A stretch of 34,551 nucleotides of DNA from Chloroflexota bacterium. Its GTDB lineage: Bacteria > Chloroflexota > Limnocylindria > Limnocylindrales > CSP1-4. Below, one piece after another: positions 14,333-22,730 of the stretch (positions are counted from its first letter, which is position 1; each line of letters begins with the position of its first letter). A model generated the notes under the pieces. That model made no database searches. It saw nothing but the letters and a program-made list of their open reading frames with translations, and had not been told where the DNA came from. The stretch is from NCBI GenBank assembly GCA_013698095.1, contig JACCVQ010000074.1, positions 1 through 34,551 of the forward strand. The letters run 5' to 3'. The position numbers and the translations under genes are program-made.

Positions 14333-14710
14333 CTCGCATCCTGAAACTGACCAACCAGACAGCAGACTGCGCTAGCCGGCGCGCGGGAGCGGCCGGCCGT
14401 GGTTGATGGCGTCACATTGCCCTAACGCTGGTCGGCGCGCGACGTTGTCACGAGCAGGGGGCACGCCCGGGGCGAGGGGGACGCCCCGGGCGCGCGCTGT
14501 GGCAGGTAGGACCGAGCCGATAATCGACGTCCCGTCGGTGCCTGACCTCCCGGCGGTCCACCTCGGGGGGGAGCGGACCGCACCACAGCATACCCATCCA
14601 GCGGACGTGTCGGGCAATAGGCCCAGTTCCCTATCGGGTTAACCCCGCCGTACCATCACGGCTCACGGTCGCGCGTCCGGGCTCGACCTCCACCCAATGG
14701 AGGTCCGCCC
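14333..14710. other. Non-coding stretch with a strong GC hairpin
   Basis: No gene is supported. CGCCCGGGGCG (14464-14474) and CGCCCCGGGCG (14482-14492) form a perfect 11-bp stem with a 7-nt loop about 130 bp after the VOC stop. There is no T-tract, so it would be an atypical terminator or a REP-like element. Confidence 0.5.
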
Positions 14711-14964
14711 ATGTCCCGCCGCTCGACGCCCGACCGCCTCAGCGTCGCGCGTCGCGTCGCGTCGCGCCGCACCGCGACCGTGCCCGGCTGATCGGCGAGG
14801 GCGAGCTACCGGCGCGGGCCGAGGCGAAGGTCGCCGCCTGGGAGGCGAGAGTTGCTGAGCGTGGCAGGTCCGCGGAGGCAACAGCAGCTGTTTGCGACAC
14901 ATCAGCTATTCGCACGCTCAGGATCAGGCCGTGGATCATGCTCAGGCCTGTGGCACAGCGCTCG
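14711..14964 (+). pseudogene. Truncated, frameshifted hypothetical gene
   Basis: ATG 14711 follows GGAGG with 7-nt spacing. The first frame reads MSRRSTPDRLSVARRVASRR and a second frame continues RARLIGEGELPARAEAKVAA, WEARVAERGRS. The pattern MSRRSTP-x-RL-x-x-ARR followed by ARLIGEG-x-LP-x-RAE-x-x-VAAWEA is the start of a short hypothetical protein family of high-GC bacteria. After about 14890 the sequence turns into the ATCAGCTATTCG repeat region, so the 3' part has been replaced. Confidence 0.45.
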
Positions 14965-14976
14965 AATAGCTGATAA
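14901..14976. repeat. Inverted pair of the ATCAGCTATTCG element (left boundary of sugar island)
   Basis: ATCAGCTATTCG at 14901-14912 and its inverse CGAATAGCTGATAA at 14963-14976 enclose 50 bp. The second copy is in the same orientation as two copies at 29838 and 30227 on the far side of the sugar genes. The pair truncates a gene on its left and lies about 220 bp from a serine recombinase relic. Confidence 0.6.
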
Positions 14977-15189
14977 CTGGGAGCCTGCCATCGCGGCAAT
15001 GATGCAACGGACTGGTCCTGCTCGAACGGCTGTTCTATCTAGATCGGGATCGACCCGGGCGGCCATCGCCGAGCCGGCAGTTAGCGACAGACAGCCGACG
15101 CCCGAACAGATCGGGACGCCGCCTCGACGATCCTTGTTGCGCGCTTCACTTCTGTCGGACGCGCCAGTACCCACTCCTGCGCCGGCTGA

Positions 15190-15508
15190 ACGCGCTTCGG
15201 GCAGCGGGAGCGCGAGGCCTAGTGAGTAAGCCTCGGGAGTGAGTCGAGCGCCGACGAACTCCGGGCCGCGGACGATATCCGTTCGTGGATTGAGTGCAGA
15301 AGCTCCGTCCCCCCGACGGCGTCGCCTTCGCCCAGTCTCCGAAGGGCGCGCAGCTTGGCGACGATCTTGTCAGGGGCGATGCTGTGGCCCGGGCGTTCGC
15401 CGGAGTCGACCGGTTGTCGCCTCCTCCCGGACGACTCCTATCTGTGCCAGGTAGGTCTTGTCGTCGATTCGGCCCGCGGCATGGCCCCACGTTCGAGCCC
15501 GGACGAGT
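15190..15508 (-). pseudogene. Decayed large serine recombinase, C-terminal part
   Basis: In successive frames the minus strand reads GRIDDKTYLAQIGVVREEA, then DKIVAKLRALRRLGEGDA, then ELLHSIHERI, then IVRGPEFVGARLTPEAYSL and GLALPLPEA. This is the order of the C-terminal region of large serine recombinases (coiled-coil and terminal part). At least two frameshifts separate the pieces, and the catalytic N-terminal domain is absent because galT occupies the upstream position. It indicates past site-specific integration here. Confidence 0.5.
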
Positions 15509-16606
15509 CTACCGACGGGTTGGAGCCACCAGGCGCAGCCGGCATGCGGCGTCCTCGGCGGTGAGGTCGCGCTGCGACTCCGACAACAGTTCGTAGCCGA
15601 CCATGTGCTTGCGGACGGCTGCGGAGCGCAGGAGCGGTGGGTAGACATGCCCATGGAGTCGCCACCAGGGTCGCGATCGGCCATCGAATGGCGCCTGATG
15701 CCAGCCCATCGAGTACGGGAAGGGCGTGTCGAACAGGCCGTCGTAGCGCGCCAGCACCCGCCGGAGGAGGTCGGCGAGTGCGGCGCGCGATGAGCGATCG
15801 AGCTCGGGCAGGGAGCCCGCAGCGGACCGGGCGATCAGCAGCGTCTCGAATGGCCAGACTGCCCAGAACGGGACGACCGCGGACCATTCCTCGTTTTCCT
15901 CGACGACCCGCGGACCGCGACGCTCGCGCTCCACGTAGTCCGCCAGGAGCACCGAGCCGCTGCGCTCGAAATGCGTCTGCTGGGCGGCGTCCTCGCGGGC
16001 CCCCTCGCGCGGGACGATCGAGCTCGCCCAGACCTGGCCATGCGGGTGCGGGCTCGACGCGCCCATCGCCGCCCCACGATTCTCGAAGATCTGGACCCAT
16101 GGGTCGCGTTGGCCGAGCTCGGCCGACTCGTCGGCCCAGACGTCGATGACCGCCGCAATGCGGTCGGGCGGGAGCTCGCCCAGACTGAGATCGTGCGCCG
16201 CCGAGTAGCAGATGACCCGGCAGGTGCCGGCGGCTCCCACCGCCCGGAACAGGCCATCGTCGAACCCGACCGCGCCCGACTGTGGCTCGAGCGCCGGGAA
16301 ATCGTTCGTGAACGCGTGAACGCCGGCGTACGGCGGATTTGCCTCACCGGACGATCGCTCGTTGCCTGGGCAGAGGAAGCACATCGGGTCGTAAGCGACG
16401 CGAGTCGGGGCTGCCGGCTCGTCGACGCCGCCGAGCCATGGCCGCTGGGTCCGGCCGGCTGAGACAAGCACCCACTCATCGATCAGCGGGTTGTAGCGAC
16501 GGTGGGCGCGGCCGGCCAGCCCATCCGTCGACGGTGGTGGCGGCAACGCGACGGAGCTCGGTACCGGCACCCGGGCGCGGTTGACCGTCGACGCCACGCC
16601 GGTCAC
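15509..16606 (-). CDS. galT: Galactose-1-phosphate uridylyltransferase
   Basis: 365 residues. Transfers UMP between UDP-glucose and galactose-1-phosphate in the Leloir pathway (cytoplasm). Zinc-site cysteines are in CFLCPGN and the catalytic His187-Pro-His189 motif is in ASSPHPHGQVW; GWHQAPFDG and LHGHVYPPLLRSA are further family segments. The GTG start at 16606 overlaps the GH51 stop as GTGA, giving an unusual 30-residue Pro/Ser-rich leader before HRRYNPLIDEWVL, the normal GalT start. It is last in the sugar operon. No galK or galE is seen nearby. A recombinase relic begins right after its stop. Confidence 0.85.
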   Translation of the reverse strand: MTGVASTVNRARVPVPSSVALPPPPSTDGLAGRAHRRYNPLIDEWVLVSAGRTQRPWLGGVDEPAAPTRVAYDPMCFLCPGNERSSGEANPPYAGVHAFTNDFPALEPQSGAVGFDDGLFRAVGAAGTCRVICYSAAHDLSLGELPPDRIAAVIDVWADESAELGQRDPWVQIFENRGAAMGASSPHPHGQVWASSIVPREGAREDAAQQTHFERSGSVLLADYVERERRGPRVVEENEEWSAVVPFWAVWPFETLLIARSAAGSLPELDRSSRAALADLLRRVLARYDGLFDTPFPYSMGWHQAPFDGRSRPWWRLHGHVYPPLLRSAAVRKHMVGYELLSESQRDLTAEDAACRLRLVAPTRR

Positions 16607-18117
16607 CGCGAACGACCGAGCTCGATCGTCGTCGTCGACCACGAGATCGCCGCGAGCGACAACCGGAGGCAGCCGTCGACCAAGGAAACGCCGGTCAACG
16701 GACGTGGGATCACCCGATCTGGCTCCGCCGCCGTGTTCACGGCCTGCGGATCGTCCTCGTGGACGACGAGAGACTCGCCCAGACTCAGCTCCTCGGACCA
16801 CGATCGAAGATCGAGAGTGAGGTCGACCGCTTCGGTCGGGTGGCGGTTGACGACGAACAGCGCCAGCGATCTCGTCTCGTCGTCGACCGTCGCGACCGCA
16901 TCGACCGGGGCGACGTCGCCGTACTTCGCGGTCGGCAACGTCCCGACGGTGATCGGCACCGCCAGCGCCTGCCCCCGAGCGTGGCGGGCAGCCAGGCTGA
17001 ACGGATGGAAGGTCGTTTGGCGCCAGGCGGGCCCATCCGGCTCCGCGCGGATCGGCGCGATCACGTTCACGAGCTGGGCGAGACACGCGCTCGCGACCCG
17101 ATCGGCATGCCGGACCAGCGAGATCAACAGGCTGCCGACGACGACGGCGTCGGCAGCCGTGTAGGCCTCCTCTCCCATCCGCTCGACGACGGTCCAGTCG
17201 GCCGGCAACGGCGCGCCGTTCGAGCGGCTCACGTTCCATTCGTCGACCGACAGCTTTACCGGCTGACCCTGGCCGCGCGCGCTGGCGAATTCGTCGACGA
17301 CCTCGGACACCCGCTCGATGAACCGGTCGAGGTCCACGGCGGAGGCGAGGAAGCTCGCGACGTCGCTCGGGTCTTCCTGGTAGTAGTTGTGGAGCGAGAT
17401 CGCGTCGATGAGCTCCGCCGTCTCGCGGAGCACCGTCCGCTCCCATTCGACGTATGTCGGCATCCACGGCCCGGAGCTGCCGACGGCGACGAGCTCGACG
17501 CCCGGGTCGAGCTGGCGCATCGCCCGGGCCGTCTCGGCCGCAAGCCGCCCGTACTCGGCGGCGGTCTTGTGGCCGAGTTGCCAGTGGCCGTCCATCTCGT
17601 TGCCGAGACACCACATCCGGATTCGATGCCGGGTCGGCGAGCCGTTCGCGATCCGCGCGTCGGACAGGGCCGTGCCGGATGGGTGGTTGGCGTACTCGAG
17701 GAGATCGACCGCCTCCTGTACGCCGCGCGTGCCGAGGTTCACCGCCAGCATCGGCTCGACCCCGGCCTGCGCGCACCAGCGGACGAACTCGTCGGTTCCG
17801 AACCGGTTCGGCTCGAGCGTGTGCCAGGCGAGGTTGAGCCGCACCGGTCGATCGGCAATCGCTCCGACGCCGTCCTCCCAGCGATAGCCGGACACGAAGT
17901 TCCCGCCCGGGTATCGGACAATCGTGACGCCCAGCTCGCGGACCAGCTCGAGGACGTCGCCGCGGAACCCATCGGGCGTCGCGGTCGGATGGCTCGGCTC
18001 GAAGATTCCGGTGTAGACCGAGCGGCCCATGTGCTCCACGAACGAGCCGAACAAGCGGCGATCGACGGCGCCGATGGCCGCCGCTCGCTCGATCGCGCCG
18101 GACCCGACGAGCGTCAC
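16603..18117 (-). CDS. abfA: GH51 alpha-L-arabinofuranosidase
   Basis: 504 residues, the usual GH51 length. Releases terminal alpha-L-arabinofuranose from arabino-oligosaccharides; no signal peptide, so cytoplasmic. Starts with the typical RLFGSFVEHMGRSVYTGIFE; acid/base Glu174 in WCLGNEMDG and nucleophile Glu293 in LSVDEWNV are at almost the same positions as in characterised bacterial AbfA. RYPGGNFVSGYRWEDGVG is another family signature. The GTG start overlaps the permease stop (GTGA) and the stop overlaps galT. It should act on oligosaccharides brought in by the adjacent transporter. Confidence 0.9.
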   Translation of the reverse strand: MTLVGSGAIERAAAIGAVDRRLFGSFVEHMGRSVYTGIFEPSHPTATPDGFRGDVLELVRELGVTIVRYPGGNFVSGYRWEDGVGAIADRPVRLNLAWHTLEPNRFGTDEFVRWCAQAGVEPMLAVNLGTRGVQEAVDLLEYANHPSGTALSDARIANGSPTRHRIRMWCLGNEMDGHWQLGHKTAAEYGRLAAETARAMRQLDPGVELVAVGSSGPWMPTYVEWERTVLRETAELIDAISLHNYYQEDPSDVASFLASAVDLDRFIERVSEVVDEFASARGQGQPVKLSVDEWNVSRSNGAPLPADWTVVERMGEEAYTAADAVVVGSLLISLVRHADRVASACLAQLVNVIAPIRAEPDGPAWRQTTFHPFSLAARHARGQALAVPITVGTLPTAKYGDVAPVDAVATVDDETRSLALFVVNRHPTEAVDLTLDLRSWSEELSLGESLVVHEDDPQAVNTAAEPDRVIPRPLTGVSLVDGCLRLSLAAISWSTTTIELGRSR

Positions 18118-19007
18118 TCCTTGATGCCCGTCAGTGAGATGCCCTGGACAAGGTAGCGCTGCGCGACGAGGTACACGATTACCGCCGGAATCGCCGCCAG
18201 CGCCGTACTCGCCATCAGCCGGCCGTACTGGGTGACGTACCTGCTGGCCGCCGTCGCCAGCCCGACCGGCAGGGTCTGGTGCTCGCCGTGGACTGTGAAC
18301 AGGGGCCACAGGTAGTTGTTCCAGCTGAACAGGAACGTGAACACGGCGAGGGCGACGAGCGCGGGCACGGACAGCGGGATGATCACGTGGCGGAGGACGC
18401 GGAGCGCGTTTGCCCCGTCGATCCGCGCCGCGTCCTCGAGCTCGCGCGGGATTGTCAGGAAGTACTGGCGGAGCATGAACACGCCGAAGGCCCCGGGCAG
18501 AAACGGGATGATCAGGACATGGAAGGTGTCCAGCCAGCCGACATTGAGCGCCATCACGTACAGCGGGATCAGCGTGACGATGCCCGGGATCAACATCGAG
18601 GCGAGGAGGATCGCGAACCAGGCGTCGCGGCCGCGGAACCGCATCCGCGCCAGCGGGTAGGCCGTGAGCGCGCACAGGGCCACGTACAGGATCGTGAACA
18701 CGATCGCCACGAGGACCGAGTTGAACGCCCAGTGCAGGAGCAGGCCGCTCTGGTCGGCGAGGACGCCCTGGTAGTTCTGGATCGTCGGGTGGTCCGGCAG
18801 CCATTGGACCGGCAGGGCGATCGCGTCCGCTTCGGACTTCAGGGAGGTGCTGATCATCCAGTAGATCGGGGCCAGGAACAGCGTGCCCAGGACCAGCAGC
18901 GTTACGAACCGGCCGCCGTCGCGCCGGAGGCTCGTCCGGACCGACCGTCGTCGGCGGGGAGCGGCCGGCCCGGACGGCGCGCCGGGGAACCGGACGGCGG
19001 TGGCCAT
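18114..19007 (-). CDS. CUT1 sugar ABC transporter permease (MalG/AraQ-like)
   Basis: 297 residues, six membrane segments. The EAA loop motif (ELEDAARIDGANALRVLRHV) couples it to the ATPase and KSEADAIALPVQWLPD is the typical periplasmic start of the MalG-like subunit. C-terminal GISLTGIKE is the usual ending of this subunit. The ATG at 19007 overlaps the stop of the first permease (TGATG), so the two are made in equal amounts. No ATPase gene lies in the window; CUT1 systems often share an MsmK-type ATPase encoded elsewhere. Confidence 0.9.
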   Translation of the reverse strand: MATAVRFPGAPSGPAAPRRRRSVRTSLRRDGGRFVTLLVLGTLFLAPIYWMISTSLKSEADAIALPVQWLPDHPTIQNYQGVLADQSGLLLHWAFNSVLVAIVFTILYVALCALTAYPLARMRFRGRDAWFAILLASMLIPGIVTLIPLYVMALNVGWLDTFHVLIIPFLPGAFGVFMLRQYFLTIPRELEDAARIDGANALRVLRHVIIPLSVPALVALAVFTFLFSWNNYLWPLFTVHGEHQTLPVGLATAASRYVTQYGRLMASTALAAIPAVIVYLVAQRYLVQGISLTGIKE

Positions 19008-19918
19008 CAGCGGACCGCCGCACGGACTCGCCCGGACATCAATCGGAACTGAAACGCCGCGAGCACCACGAGGAGCAGGCCGAAGACCAGCGACATCGCC
19101 GTCGCCGACGAGAGCTGGTGGTTCGTGAATGCCTGCTCGGTGATGACCATCATCCCGCTCTGGGTCGTGCGGGTTGGGCCGCCGTTCGTGATCAGCTGCG
19201 ACTGGCCGTACAGCTGGAGCGAAGCAAGCACGGTCGTGATCGCAACGAACAGCGTCGCCGGCATCAGGAGCGGGAATGTGATGAACCGGAAGCGGCCCCA
19301 GGCCCCGGCCCCGTCCAGCTCCGCCGCCTCGTAGTAGTTCTCGGGGATGCTCGCGAGCGCGGCCAGATAGAGGGTCATGTTGAATCCGACCGTCCACCAT
19401 GTCGTGCCGACGATGATCGGGATCCAGGCCAGCCATTCACGGCTGATAAACGAGATGGACGGCAGGCCGATGTCGCGGAGGGCGATGTTCACTAGCCCGA
19501 ACTGGTCGGCGCTCATCCAGCGCCACAGGATCGCCATCACCGACACGGATAGGACCGTCGGTACGAAGAAGATCGTCCGGAACACGCCGCGACCCAGGAT
19601 CGGACGCTGGAGAAGCAGGGCGAGGAACAGGGCGAGGGCGATCAGGATCGGGACGACGACGGCGGTGAAGAACGCGGTCTGGGCCATCGACCGCCAGAAG
19701 TTGACCGCCTCGGGCGTCGAGAAATCGAAGAGCCGCTGGTAGAACAGCGGTCCGACGAACGCCTGGTCCTTGGCGAGCGGGTTGTAGCGGTGGAGGCTGA
19801 GGGAGATCCCCGACACGATCGGGTAGACCACGAAGACCGCGAACAGCACAGCGTGGGGCAGCAGGAACAGGTACGCGACGAGCGGGTTCGCGCTATCGAG
19901 CGAGGCGAACCTGCGCAT
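19007..19918 (-). CDS. CUT1 sugar ABC transporter permease (MalF/AraP-like)
   Basis: 303 residues from ATG 19918, chosen because AAGGAG lies 9 nt upstream; a start at 19978 is open but lacks this. Six membrane segments, starting LVAYLFLLPHAVLFAVFVVY, with the EAA motif at YYEAAELDGAGAWGRFRFIT. NGGPTRTTQ before the last helices is characteristic of this subunit. It forms the heterodimeric channel with the next gene. Confidence 0.9.
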   Translation of the reverse strand: MRRFASLDSANPLVAYLFLLPHAVLFAVFVVYPIVSGISLSLHRYNPLAKDQAFVGPLFYQRLFDFSTPEAVNFWRSMAQTAFFTAVVVPILIALALFLALLLQRPILGRGVFRTIFFVPTVLSVSVMAILWRWMSADQFGLVNIALRDIGLPSISFISREWLAWIPIIVGTTWWTVGFNMTLYLAALASIPENYYEAAELDGAGAWGRFRFITFPLLMPATLFVAITTVLASLQLYGQSQLITNGGPTRTTQSGMMVITEQAFTNHQLSSATAMSLVFGLLLVVLAAFQFRLMSGRVRAAVR

Positions 19919-20021
19919 GCGAGCTGTCTCCTTGGTCCGCTCGCCGGTTCCGGGCAATTCCACCGCCGGTGATCTCATGGGTCGACCTGGGTCAACAAAG
20001 CTGGGTTTGGTGGGCGGTCGT

Positions 20022-20054
20022 CGGAGGCCCGGGCGGGGGAAACCCGGGCCTCCG
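20022..20054. promoter_or_regulatory. Intergenic stem-loop between binding-protein and permease genes
   Basis: CGGAGGCCCGGG (20022-20033) pairs perfectly with CCCGGGCCTCCG (20043-20054), a 12-bp stem with a 9-nt loop 11 bp after the binding-protein stop. Hairpins here in mal-type operons protect the upstream mRNA or stop part of transcription, so that more binding protein than permease is made. No T-tract is present. Confidence 0.65.
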
Positions 20055-20065
20055 GCGACTGTGGA

Positions 20066-21493
20066 TTACAGACCGAGGGCGGCCCGTTGCTGCGTGATGT
20101 TGTCGTTCGCTTCCTTGACCCCGTCGGTGAGTGACTGCTCGACGGGCTCTTTCTGCTGCATGATCCGCTCGAGCGCCGCATCCCACGACGTCCGGACGGC
20201 CGACACCCACGGCCACCCGGCCGGGATGAAGATCTTGTCGAGGCTCGCGGCGACCGGGGCCATGATGTTGCTCGCGTAGGCCGGATCCGACGCGACGTCC
20301 GGGCGAACCGGCAGGGCGCCCGACTCGGTCCATGACAGAACCGCATCGTGGCCCGCCATCCAGCGGCTGAATTCGAGGGCGGCGGCCCGCTTGTTCGGGT
20401 CGTAGCCGTCGGCCTGCTTCGGGAGTGTCATGAAGACCGCGGCGCCCCAGGCGGCCTGCTTGCCGGTCAGCTCCGGCTGGAACGCGACGCCGAGATCGGC
20501 CTTGAGGGCGTTTCGGTAGTCGGTCAGCTTCCAGACACCGGTGATGTCGAAACAGCTCTTGCCGGACTGGAATGTCCCGACCTCGACCTCCTCCGTCGGC
20601 GCCGGAGGCGATACCTGGTCGGTCTTTGACAGGTCGAGGAGGAACTGGGCCGCCTTCTGGCCAGCCGCTGAGTTGAAGCTGGCGTTGAGGTCGGTGTCGA
20701 CGAGGTCGCCATCCGCCCCGCGGAGCAGCCCGTAGCCGACGGTGCCACCGACCCACGGAAGCGGGACGACGGTGCCCCACGTGGCCGTGCTCGCGGCGTC
20801 GAACCCGGCGTCGCCGGGATGCTTGCCGGCGCCATCGGTCGTGCAGGCCTTGGCTGCGGCGAGGAAGTCGTCGTGGGTCTCGGGCACGGCGCTGATCCCG
20901 GCCGTGTTCATCAGCTTCTTGTTGTAGTACATGACGAACGCCGCGCTGCTGAACGGCAGGCCGTACTGGCGGTCCTTCCACTTGACGACGCTGACGAAGT
21001 TCGGAAAGAACTCCGATTCCTTGACGCCGAGCGCGGCGATGTCGTCGGTCAGGTCCTGGAGGGCGCCGCTGGCCATGAAATACCCGATCTGGTCCTCGGT
21101 GACGGCCACGAGATCGGGCGCCTGGCCGGCGGCGGCGCGCTCAGCGAGGGTCGCGAACGTGTCACCCCAGGGCACCGCGGACGCCTCGATTGCGATGTTG
21201 GGATGGGACTGCTTGAACGTATTCACCAGCACCTGCATGATCGGCCCGTCGGGTCCGGTGAAGCCGTGTGCGTACGTGAGCGTGACCTTCGGGCCGGTAT
21301 AGCCGGCTGGAGCCTGCGATCCGCCCGGACCTTCCGAGGCCGGCGCTCCGGCCGACGCCGGCGCGGCGCTGGTCGCCGCGGTACCGGCGGAGCTCGGCGC
21401 TGCGGTTCCTCCACAGGCGCTGCTCAACAGGGCGACCAGGGTGAGCCAAACCAACCCCGGGGCGCGCGGGACGCGACCTGCCCTCGCTTGCAT
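20066..21493 (-). CDS. Sugar ABC transporter substrate-binding lipoprotein
   Basis: 475 residues. The ATG at 21493 is chosen because AGGAGGAGG lies 6 nt upstream (the frame is open to a TTG at 21511, which is part of that Shine-Dalgarno tract). Lipobox LLSSACGG followed by an Ala/Ser/Pro-rich tether. The mature domain has the SBP_bac_1 layout: VTLTYAHGFTGPDGPIM, VNTFKQSHPNIAIEASAVPW, DLVAVTEDQIGYFMASGALQ, YGLPFSSAAFVMYYNKKLM. First gene of the transport operon, with a long AT-richer leader upstream. Arabino- or galacto-oligosaccharides are the likely ligands by context. Confidence 0.9.
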   Translation of the reverse strand: MQARAGRVPRAPGLVWLTLVALLSSACGGTAAPSSAGTAATSAAPASAGAPASEGPGGSQAPAGYTGPKVTLTYAHGFTGPDGPIMQVLVNTFKQSHPNIAIEASAVPWGDTFATLAERAAAGQAPDLVAVTEDQIGYFMASGALQDLTDDIAALGVKESEFFPNFVSVVKWKDRQYGLPFSSAAFVMYYNKKLMNTAGISAVPETHDDFLAAAKACTTDGAGKHPGDAGFDAASTATWGTVVPLPWVGGTVGYGLLRGADGDLVDTDLNASFNSAAGQKAAQFLLDLSKTDQVSPPAPTEEVEVGTFQSGKSCFDITGVWKLTDYRNALKADLGVAFQPELTGKQAAWGAAVFMTLPKQADGYDPNKRAAALEFSRWMAGHDAVLSWTESGALPVRPDVASDPAYASNIMAPVAASLDKIFIPAGWPWVSAVRTSWDAALERIMQQKEPVEQSLTDGVKEANDNITQQRAALGL

Positions 21494-21554
21494 CGCGAAC
21501 CTCCTCCTCAATGACCATTGAGCCTCCGCAAAGTTAGTAAAACCAATATTGTCA

Positions 21555-21562
21555 GAGTGCTC
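21555..21562. promoter_or_regulatory. Candidate operator upstream of the binding-protein gene
   Basis: GAGTGCTC within AGAGTGCTCTCAGGAA, about 60 bp before the binding-protein start, resembles GAGTACTC within GGAGTACTCTCGGAAA upstream of the GH2 gene. Both could be sites of the ArsR-like regulator encoded between them. Confidence 0.35.
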
Positions 21563-21626
21563 TCAGGAAGAGTATCGCGTCTGTCAATGGCCCGCCGAAT
21601 CATGTATCGCGGCCACGACGCGGCGG

Positions 21627-22607
21627 CTACGCGGAGCTGGCCGGCCTGCCCTCAGTGTGCTCGATGGTCAGCTCGACATCGTGCGGATAGTTGCCGAAGC
21701 CCCGCCCGAAGAGGTTCAGACCGCCCGGCCAGCGCGCGTCCGCGCGGACGCCGAGGCGCACCGTGATCGGCTGCTTGGGCTGGAGGTCGAGCGTGCCGAT
21801 CCGCACGTCCGACAGGGCGACCCCGTCGATCGTCGTGCCGGTCGAACCCACCCGCCAACGCTTCTGGACACCGAACTGGGTGTTCGCCGTGGGCCACCAG
21901 GCGGGGGTCAGATACCCACGCTGGCCGCCGAAGTCCGCCGGGCACGTCCACTCGCCGAGGTGGACGCCGTTGACCCACACGCTGATGTCGCTCGGCCATT
22001 CCAGGTTGTGCATCGGCGCTTCGCTGCAGACCTCGGCCGAGAGCTCCAGCCCCAGGACCTTGGAGCCCAGCGGGACACGGTACGGGAAGCGATACTCGAC
22101 GTAGCCCGATCGGAACCACAGGATCTGGGCGGTGATCCGCTCCGGATCGTAGAAGGAGTGGGGATCGTCCTGGAGCCCGATGAGCGCCGATGGGCTGGCA
22201 AGTCCGCACGTCGGCTCGACCTGGAAGTCGGTGAAGGCACCGATCGGCATGCTGATCTCGACCGCCTCGTCGCGGTGCTGCGGATCGCTCGGCAGGTCTA
22301 CGAGGATCGCGCCGAAGCGGCGGGCGACGACCTTCTGGAGCCCGCGCGTCGCGGGCAGCATCTGGCTGTGGACGAGCCCCGCGTCCTCTAGCATTGCGAT
22401 GTGGCGGTTCGCGGTCGACGCCGGCATCCCCAGATCGTGGGCGATCTGGTTGACGGGGACCTGGCGCGTTCCCAAGTAGCGCAGGATCGACAGCCGTGGC
22501 TCGCTGCCGAGGGCCTTGAAGATCTCGACCGAGAGCCCTCCGCCCACCTCGGCATCGATCCGCGCGAGATTGCCCTCGATCTCGAGTCCGCCGGTCGTTC
22601 GGTCCAT
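21627..22607 (-). CDS. ArsR-like winged-helix regulator with sugar-binding-like C-terminal domain
   Basis: 326 residues from ATG 22607. Residues of about 27-95 are a winged helix of the ArsR type: EIFKALGSEPRLSILRYLG, TRQVPVNQIAHDLGMPASTA, NRHIAMLEDAGLVHSQ. No metal-binding CxC is present. The remaining 220 residues form a beta-rich domain (SDISVWVNGVHLGEWTCPAD, FGGQRGYLTPAWWP, DVRIGTLDLQPKQPITVRLG) that resembles a carbohydrate-binding jelly roll and probably senses a sugar. It sits between the transport operon, co-oriented, and the divergent GH2 gene, so it should control both. Confidence 0.75.
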   Translation of the reverse strand: MDRTTGGLEIEGNLARIDAEVGGGLSVEIFKALGSEPRLSILRYLGTRQVPVNQIAHDLGMPASTANRHIAMLEDAGLVHSQMLPATRGLQKVVARRFGAILVDLPSDPQHRDEAVEISMPIGAFTDFQVEPTCGLASPSALIGLQDDPHSFYDPERITAQILWFRSGYVEYRFPYRVPLGSKVLGLELSAEVCSEAPMHNLEWPSDISVWVNGVHLGEWTCPADFGGQRGYLTPAWWPTANTQFGVQKRWRVGSTGTTIDGVALSDVRIGTLDLQPKQPITVRLGVRADARWPGGLNLFGRGFGNYPHDVELTIEHTEGRPASSA

Positions 22608-22670
22608 GGCCGCAAGGATATCGTCCGGGAGGCCGTGGAGTGCGTCCGGGCCGTGTGATAGTGTCCCTGG

Positions 22671-22678
22671 GAGTACTC
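22671..22678. promoter_or_regulatory. Palindromic candidate operator GAGTACTC in the regulator/GH2 divergent region
   Basis: A perfect 8-bp palindrome in the 123-bp divergent intergenic region, with a near-match upstream of the binding-protein gene. Position between two divergent starts fits autoregulation and control of GH2. Confidence 0.4.
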
Positions 22679-22730
22679 TCGGAAACACGGGCTCATTCAC
22701 GCGCGGTTGGGGACCAGCATAGGAGCGACG

